Source: Paulownia fortunei (Eukaryota > Streptophyta > Magnoliopsida > Lamiales > Paulowniaceae). From it: DNA of 64,000 nt. Shown here in pieces: positions 25,310 through 37,500 of the stretch; position 1 is the stretch's first letter; the number at the start of each line of letters is the position of its first letter. The notes beneath the pieces were generated by a model. That model ran no database searches and had not been told where the DNA came from. It worked only from the letters and a program-made list of their open reading frames with translations. The translations under genes were made by a program, and so were the position numbers. The stretch spans positions 18,828,278-18,892,277 of the forward strand of contig CM033114.1 of assembly GCA_019321725.1 (NCBI GenBank), in the 5' to 3' direction.

Positions 25310-26135
25310 AATTGATTGACTAGTTAACTAAATAAAAATTAATTTATAATTGGATTATATTAATTAAAATCATTCATCAAGTGTCAACAAAATTAGTTAA
25401 ATTATTAAAAATTAATTTATAATTAAATATATTAATCATTTATTAAGTGTCAAAAATAAATAATTAGTTAACTAATTAAAATCAATTTATAATGGAATTA
25501 TATTAATTAAAGTTGTTCTTTAAGTGTTAAATAGTAATTATTTATTTAATTAACTAAAAAATAATTTATAATTACATTATATTAATTAAAGTTATTCATG
25601 AAGTGTTAAAAATAAATAATTAGTCTACTAACTTTAAAATTAATTTATAATTTATTTATATTAATCAAAGCTATTTATTAAGTGTCAGCAAAATTAGTTA
25701 ACTCATTTACAATTAAATTATATTAATTAAAATTATTCATTTAGTGTTAAAGAATAATCAATTAGTTAAATAATTTATAATTAAATTATATTAATTAAAT
25801 TTATTTATTAAGTGTCAACAGAGTTAGTTGACTAAAATAATTTAAAATTGAATTATATTAATTAAAGTTATTCATTAAGTGTCAACAAAATTCCTTAACT
25901 AAGTAACAATTAATTTAAAATTAAATTTATTTATTAATTATTAAAGAATAATTAATTAGTTAACTAATTAAAAATTAATTTGTAACTGAATTACATTATT
26001 TAAAGTTATACATTAAGTTTCAACAAAATTAGTTAACTAATTACAAATAATTTATAATTAAAGTTATTTAACAAAATTAGGTAACTAAGTAAAAAATAAT
26101 TTATAATTGAATTATATTAGTTAAAGTTATTCATT
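25310..26135. repeat. AT-rich minisatellite, about 11 diverged units of 63-80 bp
   Basis: Units share 'attatattaattaaagttat' followed by 'tcattaagtgtcaacaaaat' and 'tagttaacta'. Clear junctions (aagtgt or variants) occur near 25380, 25445, 25521, 25600, 25679, 25742, 25810, 25878 and 26012, with two weaker ones. Units differ by substitutions and short indels, so the array is old. It fills most of the interior of the element at 24379-26389. Confidence 0.85.
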
Positions 26136-26367
26136 AGGGTGATGGAGTGATTTCCCTCCAAAATGCGGCATGTTTTTTTTAACACCAGCCTCCTCACTCC
26201 TCCATCTTAGCCTCACATGGGATGGGACTGCATGTGACTTTTCTAGCAAAATTTGTAATTTCTGGTGAAATTAAGATTCAATTCCCAAGTTTTAAATAAT
26301 TATAGGGCTTCATTGCGATTTTAAATTTGACCAAAATTATTTTTGTCGATCCCTTTAGTTATGGGAC

Positions 26368-26453
26368 CAATTTTATAAATTTTCTTCTATATATATATAT
26401 GCATATATAAATTTTATAAATTTTCTTCTATATATATATATATGCATATATAT
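26368..26453. repeat. Tandem duplication of about 42 bp
   Basis: The phrase 'aattttataaattttcttct' followed by an AT run and 'gcatatat' appears twice in succession. The first copy overlaps the right end of the terminal-inverted-repeat element, so the element end itself was duplicated outward. Confidence 0.8.
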
Positions 26454-28012
26454 GTATTTATCATGAAAATAGAAATTGGTAACTATCTCTCTATTGCATG
26501 CCTTTAAAATAGGCGAATTAACGAATTTTTAATGGTGATACTAAAGTTGTAATGAGAGAGTAATTTGTAGAATTAAAATTGAATTTTTTTTAAAAGCATA
26601 TTACCATACTTGTAACTCCCTCTATATCTTGGAATTAAACAATAATTTTTTCCGACTATATGACTTTGACTAAAAGTAGTTCCAAGTTGTATAATCAAAT
26701 CAAACGAAACATCAATAATTCGAGTAAACTTGACACAAATGATGCACACACTCAATCCTAATCCCACTAAAAAATTCCTAATTGAAAATAATAATTATCA
26801 AATATAAAATTTCTAATAATGTAAGATTAATCTTTAAATTATACACACACCATGATATAACCTTTGAGCACACCCAATCCTGCGTCAAATGCGGGCTTGG
26901 GTGCTAAAACAAGGAAAAAAAAAAACACCCAAGGCTGCCCCATGTCTAGCACTATCTTGGAATAGGGAACCAGATTTGGTACAGCTCATGCGCTGTCATG
27001 TTTTCTTTTTATTTATTTTTTAAAATAAATTTTGTATATTTTTATTAAGTTTAAAAATATTTTAAAAAATTATTTTTATTCTAATTGTATATTTTCAATA
27101 AAATTATTTCTTTTTATATTTTATATATACATAAATGTTTTTAATAATAATTAATTAATTAATTTATTTATATTTTTTTGTTTAATAAATTTTATATTTC
27201 TTTGTTATATTTAAAAAAATTTCAAAAATTCATATTTTATTCTTAATTGTATACTTTTAAAAAAAATATTTTTTTTTATATTTTATGTACATAAATACTT
27301 TTAATAAAATTATTTTATTTGTATTATTTTTTTAATCTACTTTAATGTAATGTTTATACTTTTCTATCTAAATTTTACTATTAATTATATTAATAAAATA
27401 TATCATTTAATTAAATAAATATAAAATATAAATTGAATATGTAATTGTATTAATATATTGATAGATAATTGATGAAATATAATAGTTATTGTAAATGAAA
27501 TAATAAAGAATATTTTTTGAATTTTTTTTTTTAGAATAAAATTTGAAATAGATGAGTTGAGAATGAATTTTAAGTTTTGGTGTATAAACTGCACTATCTT
27601 AATATAAAAAATGTGTTAAAATAGAGTTGTGAGTTGGATATGACCTTATACGAAATTAATTATATTTAAATTTATTCTTTGATTAGATGAATAATTACAA
27701 AAGTGTAAACATTTTGGCTAAATTATGTATAGAGATTTATGCATATTAACAAAAGATGTATCACCCATATAAATGAAAAAAGATAAATCTCCCACGATAC
27801 TTATATTTGGAAGTTCTTCCCTGTTTTTCACTCTCATTTACATAATACTGTTTTACTAAGGCAAAATAAGAGAGAATCCATTAACTTCTTATTAATTATA
27901 ATAATTTCCTATCAAAATACAGAGATTTCCAAAAAAAAAAAAAAAGGGAGAAAAGAAAAAGAACTACTTTTGTTCAAGTATTTTTGCCTTCCATATTCAC
28001 ACATTACAAAGC
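26454..28012. other. AT-rich intergenic DNA with an imperfect 160-bp tandem duplication
   Basis: No gene was recognised. A segment at about 27022-27180 is repeated, with many differences, at about 27182-27335. Both copies have 'attcta/ttattctta..attgtata' followed by 'tatattttat.ta.acataaa'. The 3' untranslated region of the glycosyltransferase gene must begin at the right edge. Confidence 0.55.
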
Positions 28013-29442
28013 TCATGCATTTTCACTCAACATTCCTTCCCTATTTTTCATGATCATCTGATTCAACCCCTTCATGGAATTCTCAGGCTCAAGATTCACT
28101 CTCTCTCTCCTCCCACACAATCTCACCATTTCCTCCACCACTCCATCTATCTCCTCCTCTCCCTTCTCTCTCATCTTTTCACTCAACTCCTCCACTCTCC
28201 GCCGCAACTTCTCCCCACTTCTCTCCACCACCACCTTTTTCACCACCCTCGCCACCTCATCTCTGTCAAGATTTCCTTCTCTATTCCTCACCACCTCCTC
28301 TCCGAACCCTGCCTCTTCCACCAGCCTAGCATTCAGCGGCTGGTCCAGATGCATCGGCACCGCGATAATCGGCACGCCGGAATATACCCCTTCCATCACT
28401 GAACTCCACCCACAGTGGCTCAGAAACCCTCCAACACTTGGATGCGATAGAATTCTCCTCTGTGGTGCCCACCCCTCCACCACCATTCCTCTTTCTCCCA
28501 CTCTTTCAAGAAACCCTTTTGGCAGTTTTTCCTCAATCTTGATTCTCTCTCCCACAGGAAACCTCACAACCCATATGAAGTTAACCCTGCTGAGCTCTAG
28601 CCCATAAGCTATCTCTTCAATTTCATTTTCCGACAAGAAATACTCGCTCCCGAACGAGGCGAAAACCGTCGAACGTCCATCTTTCCCGTCGAGCCATTGG
28701 ATGATATCATTCTGTTCGTTCTCCATAGTATTCCCTTGAACAAGAGGACCAACTGGTACAAATTTCTTCTGAGTCAAATTAGACAGAAAATCGATGTATT
28801 TTCCCTCCAGCTCTCCGAATGTCTTCATCAGGACAACATCGGAAGATCGTTTGATGCAATCCATGACTCTATGATGATCATTAGTATCGCTGCCAGCCGA
28901 CTTAACCAAACGACAGAAGATACCATACTCGTTCTCCCTAAAGTATATACCCGGAAATGGGTACTCTGATCTGGGCTCAAACGAGTGGTACATGATCAAA
29001 GACGACGCTGCAGCACCAGTACTGAAGAACACCACCGCCGGAATATTCTGCGACGCGGCCTCCACCGGGCCCACGGCTGGAGGAAATCGTATAAAACTAA
29101 GTCCGGCTTGAGGGTCTTGAGGAGGGTGGAGAAGGCGGGCCGGGCCCTATCGAGGGCTCTCTTGAGGGGGCACATGAGGTGTGGTGGGAGGCCATTGGTG
29201 GTGTGGTAGTGAGGTGGAAGTTCAGGGGTGGTGGGGATGTGAAGCTCCACCAGTTTTATGGAAATGGAGTCCTTTGGAGAAAGTTTTTTCCTGATGGGAT
29301 TCAGGTTTATTGGTGAAGAACAAATGTAAGTGACAAAATTTCTGTTTGCAAGTGACTTGGCCAGCTCTAGGAATGGTGAGATGTGGCCATGAGCTAGCCA
29401 TGGGAACATTAGAACCCTAATGCTTCTCTTTCTTGTATCCAT
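28013..29442 (-). pseudogene. UGT94-like UDP-glycosyltransferase with a single frameshift
   Basis: An intronless family-1 glycosyltransferase reads from ATG at 29442 to TGA at 28013, about 476 residues if the break is bridged. Frame 1 (29442 to about 29070) has FPWLAHGHISPF, with the expected catalytic histidine at residue 20, and LVLYDFLQPWA, with the partner aspartate at 119. Frame 2 continues with NIPAVVFFSTGAAASS, VFASFGSEYFLS and a PSPG sugar-donor box from WAPQ through HCGWSS to DQP (about 28471-28330). The terminal glutamine favours UDP-glucose. The frame changes at a short G/C run near 29067-29072 (tgggcccgg on the coding strand), where one base appears missing. The HTTNGLPPHL region and the FLSHCGWSS form point to UGT94/UGT91-like enzymes, which add a second sugar to glycosides such as flavonoids, lignans or iridoids; the acceptor here is unknown. 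A true pseudogene and a sequencing error in the G/C run are both possible. Everything else is intact. Confidence 0.9.
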
Positions 29443-29554
29443 GAAACTAGACTATCTTTTTCCAAACCCTAATTTATCTTCTTTATTTTTATTTTTTTTG
29501 GTAGAAATAACCTCAATTTTGTGATCATGAAGTGGAAGAGGAGGTTGTGTATTC

Positions 29555-29564
29555 ATTTATATAT
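29555..29564 (-). promoter_or_regulatory. Probable TATA box of the UGT gene
   Basis: The coding strand reads atatataaat about 115 bp upstream of the ATG at 29442. A start of transcription some 30 bp downstream would leave a leader of about 85 bp, a normal length. The AT-rich context makes chance matches common. Confidence 0.4.
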
Positions 29565-29565
29565 G

Positions 29566-30305
29566 TAAAAAAAATTTTGGATAAGGGACTAAATTTTTTA
29601 TTTTTTATTTGTTACGTGGCAGAAGCATAAGGTATATGGAGGTGGCGAGGGGAGGGAGAGACACAAAAGAATATATGGAGGGAGAGGTGTACATGGAAAA
29701 GAGCATGCAAAGGAGATTTGTTTGTGGGTAGGGATCAAACAATTATGAGTTTGGAATTTAGCCATTAAAGAATGAGCCAATATAAGTTAGTCAGTTTGGA
29801 TATGGAATGAAAATTGATAGACATAATCTTTTGATGACATATACAACTTGGACTTATGCAATTTGATGATTCATGGGATAGGGTGAAAGTAAGTGATGCA
29901 CAAATTTGTGAGGTCAATTGATCATTTTTGTCAAGAAGGGTTAGGAACTTGGAATATTGTCAATCACTTTGGATGATTTTACTCTTTCCCTCCACAGTTG
30001 ATTAAAAAAATAATAATTGTTGATTAGTTTATTTAATTATTTTTTTCAGAAATTGTATACAACACCATTTGCCCTTCAATATATTTTTTTTACCTCGATT
30101 TGATTTGAAAAGTATTGATTTGTTGAATCCATTCAAGTGAACTAAGTATAGTATATTATTGCCAAAATTTGAGGAGGTGAAAAATGATGAAGAGTGAAGG
30201 GTATAGATGGCATTATTCTTATTTCTGTACTTAATTATTTATGTTTTGAATGCAACAATGAAAAATTTAGAATTGTCTAATGAGGAGAAGGGCATGCTAA
30301 GGGGT
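29566..30305. other. Intergenic, nothing recognised
   Basis: Upstream flank of the UGT gene. No further gene or repeat was identified. The final 8 bases (30298-30305) are the left flank duplication of the hAT-like element. Confidence 0.5.
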
Positions 30306-31090
30306 TATTACGGGTTTGGTCGGAATCGGTATCAGTTCGTGATCAACGGTTCAAAAATTATTGACGGTCGATGATTCCAATCCGTAATCGACCAGTGAAA
30401 ATTATTGGGTTGGATCCAACGATTCCAAACCAATTTATTTTCTTTTTTATATTTTCTTATATAAAAACACTTCTCCCTTTTTATTTTTTTTCACACTTCT
30501 ATACATTCTCTCAACTCTTAATTTTCTAATTTTCAACTATCAATTCTCTAATTCTCTACTCTCAATTATTCAATTTTCAATTTTAATATTCTATTTTTTA
30601 TACTATTTCAATTATCTTATTAAATTATTTTTCATATTTCTTTTCTTTCTTCTTCAATTCTCTATTATTTAAAATTTTAAGTTGAGCATCTTTTTTTTAT
30701 TTTTTAAGTATACAATAATTAGAATATTTGATAATTTGAATTTTAGGTAACATTTTTTTTTCCAACTTAAGTTAAAAAGTTTTCATTAAATTCAAAAGTT
30801 AACAATATTTTTTTTAAATTTAAATTCAAAAATTTTCATTCAAATAAAAGTTTAAGACTTCAGCCCCTTTCTTTGTTTTAAAAAATCGTAATTTCATAAA
30901 ATTAATGGTTAGTTAAAAAATAATAATTTTTCAAAACATAAGTCAAAATAAAAAAAATCAAGGGTCGAAATCGAACCCGAAACCAGAATCGGCTTGCCGG
31001 TTCCAAAATTCGAATCGTAACCAGCCTTGTCGGTTACAGTTAAGGGTCGGGAAACATAACCGTTGATTCTGGAACTGTGGTCAAATCTAC
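30306..31090. mobile_element. Small hAT-like non-autonomous relic, about 785 bp
   Basis: The flanks taaggggt (30298-30305) and taagaggt (31091-31098) match at 7 of 8 bases, the duplication size expected of hAT elements. Both ends, read inward, are dense in GGTT/CGG motifs (ggtcggaatcgg on the left, cggttacag and ccggttcc on the right), a subterminal style seen in Ac-like elements. Terminal repeats themselves are weak. The interior has a CT-rich stretch (30480-30570) that resembles a leader, but no transposase frame. Confidence 0.45.
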
Positions 31091-33469
31091 TAAGAGGTAT
31101 GCCTGAAGCAAACCGAGCATCATCAAGTGATTGACCTGCAATATAAAAAAAAGTAAAATAAATACTATGTATTACATACTATAGGTTTTATGTACATTTA
31201 GCTGTCAAAAAAGAATATAATAAACTAAAGTATTAGACATTTAACATTATAGTGTAGTAAAAAAACATTCTTTTATAGAAATTAAGAAAGAATTTAAAAT
31301 AATATAGTTTTATGTTTTACTTTGTATGCAAGAACAGAGGTAGGGGGCTGGCCATTCAATCCATCCTAATCCTAGTTTCAATGAAGATGAACACCCCGAG
31401 TCGAAAGGTAGTGAGGGGATTCTGCCTATTTTCACAAGGAGTTTCTCAATGATGTCATTTTGGTAGCGTTGTCACTCCCTTCAATCTCACAAAAATTAAA
31501 AAAAATTAATTTTTAAAAATTTACCCCTCTAAAAAATTAAAAATACATCTTTTATTTATTATTTTTAAGAAAAAATAAATCTTACCGTTCAATTTTTATT
31601 TTCTAATTCCGTTTTAGTTGTATGTGTTTGTCACATAAGAACATAATACTGCACACTGTGTGTTTTCATGAGTTCCACACGTTCATGCATCCAAGTGAGG
31701 ATATAAAAAGAAAAAAGAAAAAAGAAAAAAAAAAAAAAAGCAAGACTACCTAGACATGTTGTATAAATGTTTTTATTCACAATATGTTAAGCTACTTCTT
31801 TTGTCTACGTTTGTATCTCATGTTAGTATATCATTAAGTCGAATTATTTAATTTTTTTAATATCACATAAATATAAGTACGTGATTGGTACGGGAGTTCG
31901 ACCAAAACCAAATTCAAGCTAAATTCCTGATTACATAAACCTTCTATGAGATTTGTGACCTATTTATTAATATTTAAAGACTTAATTAAGAACCCATATC
32001 TCCTATATTTTAACTTTTTTCTCTTTCCTTTTCTTAATTTTTTTCGTATACTGTCTTACTTTACCAAATAAAACTAGAAGAAAAACAACAAATATTTATA
32101 TCTCAAAAAGAAAATTGAATTACATATTTAAGTTAAATTAAATTTTACTCCTCTCCCATCCTATCCTAATCTAGCAAGCCTAAATCACCACCCTTATCTA
32201 TCGCTACTTGCTGCTGGTTATAGATAGTCTTTCTTTGACCTCGCGTGACCTCAGCCACGTAAAGGTGGTGATCGAGCCAAGTTGTAGCAATCACCAAGAA
32301 GAATTAATCAACCACCCTGATTTGGACTAAATCAGTATATCATAATTTAAATCTATTGATCTCGAGTTTAGATATTTGAGTTCGAAAGGATTTGCACCAC
32401 TATACACATCAAACTTGTTGGATGATCCTTAACTGAAATCGTCCGATGCTTAAATTAATTCAGGTCGAAAAGTCAATATAAATTAGAAGGCAAAAAGAGT
32501 TGTGATACAAAAATTACCTTATAACACCTAAACACCTAGGCATTTATATTGATAGTCCACATATACCGAACATAATAGGATCCAAGAATTTTAATCTCAT
32601 CGATTCTCTAATTTCGTTACATCCAAAAATTAACGATCGAGATCTTGGATTGACTTGAATAAAACAGACGTGAATTTTCGAGTAAATTAGACATTTTAAT
32701 ACTTTCTAAGAATAGAATGCTAATTTCAGTAATTTCTCACATCACCACCCATATTCCAAAAAAACTCAACTTTCGAAGGTCACTTAAATTTTTTTAGGTT
32801 TGACATTTAGAATAATGTCGGCGAATTAAAAACAATTAAGGAAAGGGAAATAATAATTCAAATCTAAGTCTAGGTTCAGGTATAATGTTGCCCGAAATTG
32901 TATTTGGAGATTTAGGTTTTATGTACTATAAGTTTCAATACGGTACATTTATTTGAACGTTAAAACATTTTTGGGAAAATAAGTATATTTCTATCCTTTT
33001 TCTTAAATAAACCTTACATAGGTGGTCTACTTATATATTGAATAAATTTTTTAATTGACAATCTAAGTCCTATCAAAAAGGAAAATGTGTGATTTTTAGT
33101 GAAGGAAGAAGAGTCATTTCATTAATTCCATTGGGATTTTTTAGTATGTTAAAAGAGGTGGATGTTATTTTAAAAAGTTCTGACGAGTGTGTTTATATTT
33201 AAATTAAATTTTAAGAAAAGTTTATGTAGTTATTCCTAAATTATATTTTCGTATAAACAAACTAACGAAGAGTTGCACTAAGCACAAATCAAGTACTAGA
33301 AACAGATACATCTTACAACTACAAATTGTAAGGAATATCAATCTTTTATTTCACTATACATTTTATCTTATATTTCTTAATTAGTATCTTAAGTATATAT
33401 CTCCATTATCGAACTTTATCCATGATGACTCAAAAACCTACATATATTAAAATGCTCCAAAATCCGATC
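31091..33469. other. Intergenic, nothing recognised
   Basis: AT-rich DNA with poly-A/GA runs near 31699-31740. No coding or repeat structure could be supported. Confidence 0.5.
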
Positions 33470-33735
33470 TTGTAGGACCCACCCCTCAGGTAACCAATCC
33501 CCTATTTTCAACTCTTTCAAGAAACCCTTTTGGAAGTACTTCCTCAATCTTTACTTTCCCTCCAATAGGAAACCTCACTACCCATATAAAACCCAACCAT
33601 GCTTAGCTCCAAACCTTTTGCCACCTCATCTCTCTCCTCCTTTAGATAGAAAATACTCACTCCCAAAGGAAACAAAAACAACTGATTTCTTCTCCTTCTT
33701 CTCAAGCCCCTGCATTATCTAAATACTTCCATCTT
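33470..33735 (-). pseudogene. Decayed UGT94-like glycosyltransferase fragment
   Basis: Read on the minus strand, short pieces in different frames match the middle of the gene at 28.0-29.4 kb in order: SVVFVSFGSEYFLS, then DEVAKGLELS, then GFIWVVRFPIGGKVKIEE and LPKGFLERVENRG, and finally a worn EGW..Q where the donor box should begin. At least two frameshifts separate them and a TAG lies just upstream. The N-terminal half and the PSPG box are absent. It lies in the same orientation about 4 kb from the larger gene, so it is probably the remnant of a tandem duplicate. Confidence 0.85.
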
Positions 33736-34589
33736 CGTTCTCCTTTTCCTTCTTGACATGCTAATTTGTAGATTTACATTTGTCATAACCTTTCTCATTC
33801 TCCCCTCAAAGTCAATACGTAAATAAATAATTTTATGACAGATTTTAAATAAAGGAGGACCAACATGGTAATATGGTATCACTATGTTTGCTTTAGGTCC
33901 TTGGATGGGATGTAATTGACCAATCACATCTATTTAGGTGTTTGGTAAGAATAGGGAAGCACAATATTTAGTTTTTGTTGTTTTCCACTAATTTTTTATT
34001 GTAAATCTTATTCTATTTATTGTATTTGTGTGTACAGTTTTACAGTTTTTTAATATTTTTAAATTTTTTGAAGTTTCAGTATTCCATATCAGTTAAGACA
34101 GTACTATTCAAAATTTCACCCACTTTTATGTTACTACACATTTCCAAATCATACAAAAATCAACCTCCATGCCTATCGCAATAAACGGATAAAACCACAT
34201 TAATGTAAGACTCTATTGTGACATACTTCTACATCAAATGTTTAAAAACATTGAGTCACATTTCAATCTCTAGTAAGAAAAGCTTATTCCTGGATATCAT
34301 ACAACAGGAGAAACTCTTTTTAACTGTTCTGATGCTCAAAATGAGGGTAACATCATGTATTAATCCCGCTCCCAGAAGGACTACCACAGGACGATGAAAG
34401 TTGACAGTGACACAACCCTATTATACAAACACAAGATGTTCACTACAAGAAACAGTCTATTACGTACTTTGCTCCCACAGACAGAACATATCTAGATATT
34501 TGGGAAAAAAAGAAGAGAGAAGATGAAGAAAGATCTTTAGGATAATCCATGCCTGCAAAAAGATGCAGTGTTCATCACAGCAGGTGGGG
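33736..34589. other. Intergenic, includes a 3' untranslated region
   Basis: The right part should contain the 3' untranslated region of the coiled-coil gene ending at 34590. No other gene was recognised, and the 33715-33927 open frame is an extension of the UGT relic. Confidence 0.5.
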
Positions 34590-37500
34590 CTACCTGTACA
34601 TATTTGGTCTAACACGTTCATTGTATAAAGACATGCGCATAACTGGAGGTAACCCTCTTTCTGAACTTGGAAAGGTTCTTGAAGCCCCTTCTTCATTCAA
34701 GGGTAAGCGAAGAGTAACATCTGGGAGAAACGGATAAGAATCTTTAACTGATGGAAGAACCGGGTTTGTGTAAGGATCAAGATGGTTCATTCTATTTGAA
34801 GAGGATGGTCCTTCACTTAGTCTAGGCTGGCTGAGAGACCTCGGTGGAGGAACTCCTGGCCTGATTTCTGGAGTAAAAGGTCTACTGGGGGCAGTGAGAA
34901 ATAGGTCACCAGAGAAGGCACTTCTAGACTCAACAAAATGTTCGGAAAAGAATCTACTGGGAGCAATTTCAGGAGGAAAATTAGCAAACCTTGGTTGTGC
35001 ATCAGTGCCAGGATTTGCTCTAGCAGTTGCTTCAAATTGATTATCGGTTGGCAATCTGAAAAGGCCAGGAGAACCAACGGGAATTTGGAAGCTGTCCACT
35101 TTGTTTGTTTCAAGATTGGAAGGTTTAATAACACTGCCAGAAGTTCCTTCAGCTACCAGAGGCAAGCTACTGAGTTTCTGATTCAGTGACAATTTGGCTC
35201 GCTGAAGTGCCTCTAGGACAGATCTTAAATTATTTGAATTTTCTCGAGGCACAACTGCAAGCTCGAGGGATGAAGAGCTCCCCGGAGAAGCATGCAGTGG
35301 CATGCTTTTCCCTACAGAAGAAGATATATTTGCTGAAGGGGGTGTCATCGCAAAAACCATGGGCTGACATTGTTGGCATCTATGTGCAGATGCCTCATGC
35401 TGTTCTCCTGAAAACTCTTGATCACTTTTCTCCTTCGACAAGGGAAATGAAGATTCACAAGCAATCATGCCGCTGCTGCATTTCTCATCCTGCAAGCTTC
35501 CCTTGTCAGCATCTGTGAGAGACGGCAAACTCTTGGAAGTCTGGGGCTCTTCACTCAGTGAAGCATCAACTGCCTCTTGCTTCATTTCTCGATTTTCTGA
35601 ATTCAATGTCCCAGCAGCACATGACAGCTCAGGTGACTTCATCTCATATCGTTCTTCAGTCACGTCTGAATGGTTCCCAGGATCACATGAATCCTGGTGG
35701 TTCGCAGAAGAATTTTAAGCTCAGTTAGATACAAGGAAAAAATGACTTGGGAAGTAAATCAGAAGTAAACATAAGAAATACCAAAATAGGGAAGAAAACT
35801 ACTGAAGCACATAAAGCTGTCGCCAGGGGCGGAAATGGATGAGATCAACATACTGAAGTGTAATAAGGAATATATAAAACAGTAGCATCAAACTTCTGCT
35901 CTCAATTTTATTTCTTATCTAACACAAAATTATTCAACAGTCTGATGCATGATGCAGTTCTTCTCCCACACAAGGAATAAACACTGCATATAGTTGCAGA
36001 CAGGCACCTGCACTATCATTCAGATATTCACCACCCAGTATCTCTTAATAAGGGGGACAACATCAATTCCCAATATATCTATAATCCAATTTAATCTTTT
36101 CATGCCTATTCCACTGGCCAAAAAGAAAATGCGGACAGGCACAGTCAGGCGTATAAGTACAGGTATGTTGATGCAGGCCAATGTAAACTACCTAATGGGG
36201 TCCTTTGACACAATATCTCTTCCACCTTGTTAATAGGAGTTACACATTGGTCTTTTTAATAAGATAATAAGCTGAAAAAAATAAAACTATTGAGCATGGA
36301 TGGAGGACTTGCCAAATTCCAACAACACCCGCACGCTGCAAGGAGAGTTCTTTTCCCATCACAACCAATCACCATTCTACATGCCTCCTCCTCTCATTTG
36401 TCATTTATGCACATCAACCCAACCACTTTAGCACCTCTCATACCTAATAGCAGCCAACCACCATGCCTCCACAGTTGAGCATCATACTACAAGTGTCAAA
36501 ATTTAGATTACAAGCTAGATTTATCTTTATTTAGGCTTCGATTACATAAATTATAGTTTACAATGCATATTGATCAGATTCTTGGTGCTCTTACTTTACC
36601 ACATCATGAAAGAATGTGCTCTGGGCATTAAGACTGAGAGATGTCATCACTAGTAAACATCAGTCATCAAGAAAATCACGTGCAATAAACTTTATGAATT
36701 GATGGCCAACAAATAAGCAGAGAGAGTAGCCCTACTCATTAAGGGAAGCTAACAAGCACTCTCCCCCCATGCTACCTCACTCGCACATGAGGAGATGAAA
36801 AATAAAAAGAATGAACTATGTTGGACAAGCTCTCATGAAACAATTTGCCAGGTCTGCAGTAGAGGTGGAACTTCGCAGAGTAACAGTGTAGACCTTATAA
36901 AGGATAGACCCTCTCAAACATGAATTTTGTGAGTTGCATATTTTTACAAACTAGAAATATGACGAGATGAGGACACAGGCAAGCAAGGGACTCAATTTTC
37001 TGTTCTTTTTTTTTTTTTTTATTCAAAAGTCTTGAACAACTATAATATTTCATGAGATTACCCATAACTCACACCGCCCATGTTTATGAGGTCGGTCATA
37101 TCTAGCCATATTCGTGTCTCAAAGAGTATATGTTCTAAACTTTTAGGTAAAACTGATTTTGGGTCCATGATATTCTTATCATCCCAAGTTACAAGATGAT
37201 CCTGGAGGCAAAATTTTAAAATTACCAAAAAAGATCTACCTTTGTTTATCATTCTTAGAGAACTAGCTAAAGGCATAATATGAGACCCAGGGCAAAGGCA
37301 GTTCAGAAAACTTTAATCTTGTTCCATTCTTCAGTCCCCGTACATCTAGAAATATGTAGGGGGACTGCTCAAAAACATTGGAGCAGTGCTGGATGCAAAA
37401 CTGCAAATTGTAAGAGTTTAAGCTCAACTGAATATAAGGAAACATGGCATGGGAAAATAAATAAGAATTGAACATGAGAAACACTAAGATTGGGAAGAAA

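Larger units (their letters stand above)
24379..26389. mobile_element. Non-autonomous terminal-inverted-repeat transposon, about 2.0 kb
   Basis: The left end (ggaaaaattacaaattggtc, then ccgtaatta and gccaaatttaaaatc) and the inverted right end (gaagaaaatttataaaattg, then gtccc and gtcaaatttaaaatc) stay alignable over roughly 150 bp, up to shared 'cacatg/catgtg' and 'gtccc' blocks. This is a long, imperfect terminal inverted repeat. No transposase is encoded. The open frames inside (24640-25083 and antisense) are T-rich and C-rich low-complexity sequence. Flanks are AT dinucleotide runs, so the target duplication (perhaps 9 bp) cannot be read. Superfamily is undecided; long repeats would fit a Mutator-type derivative. 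The interior holds a GAA microsatellite and a minisatellite. Confidence 0.75.

Noticed and set aside
28074..28607. 177-codon plus-strand frame, plus frames at 28697-29209
   Set aside because: These are antisense shadows of the UGT coding region.
34938..35718. Several plus-strand frames
   Set aside because: They are antisense shadows of the last exon of the coiled-coil gene, whose splice phases and coding character are clear.
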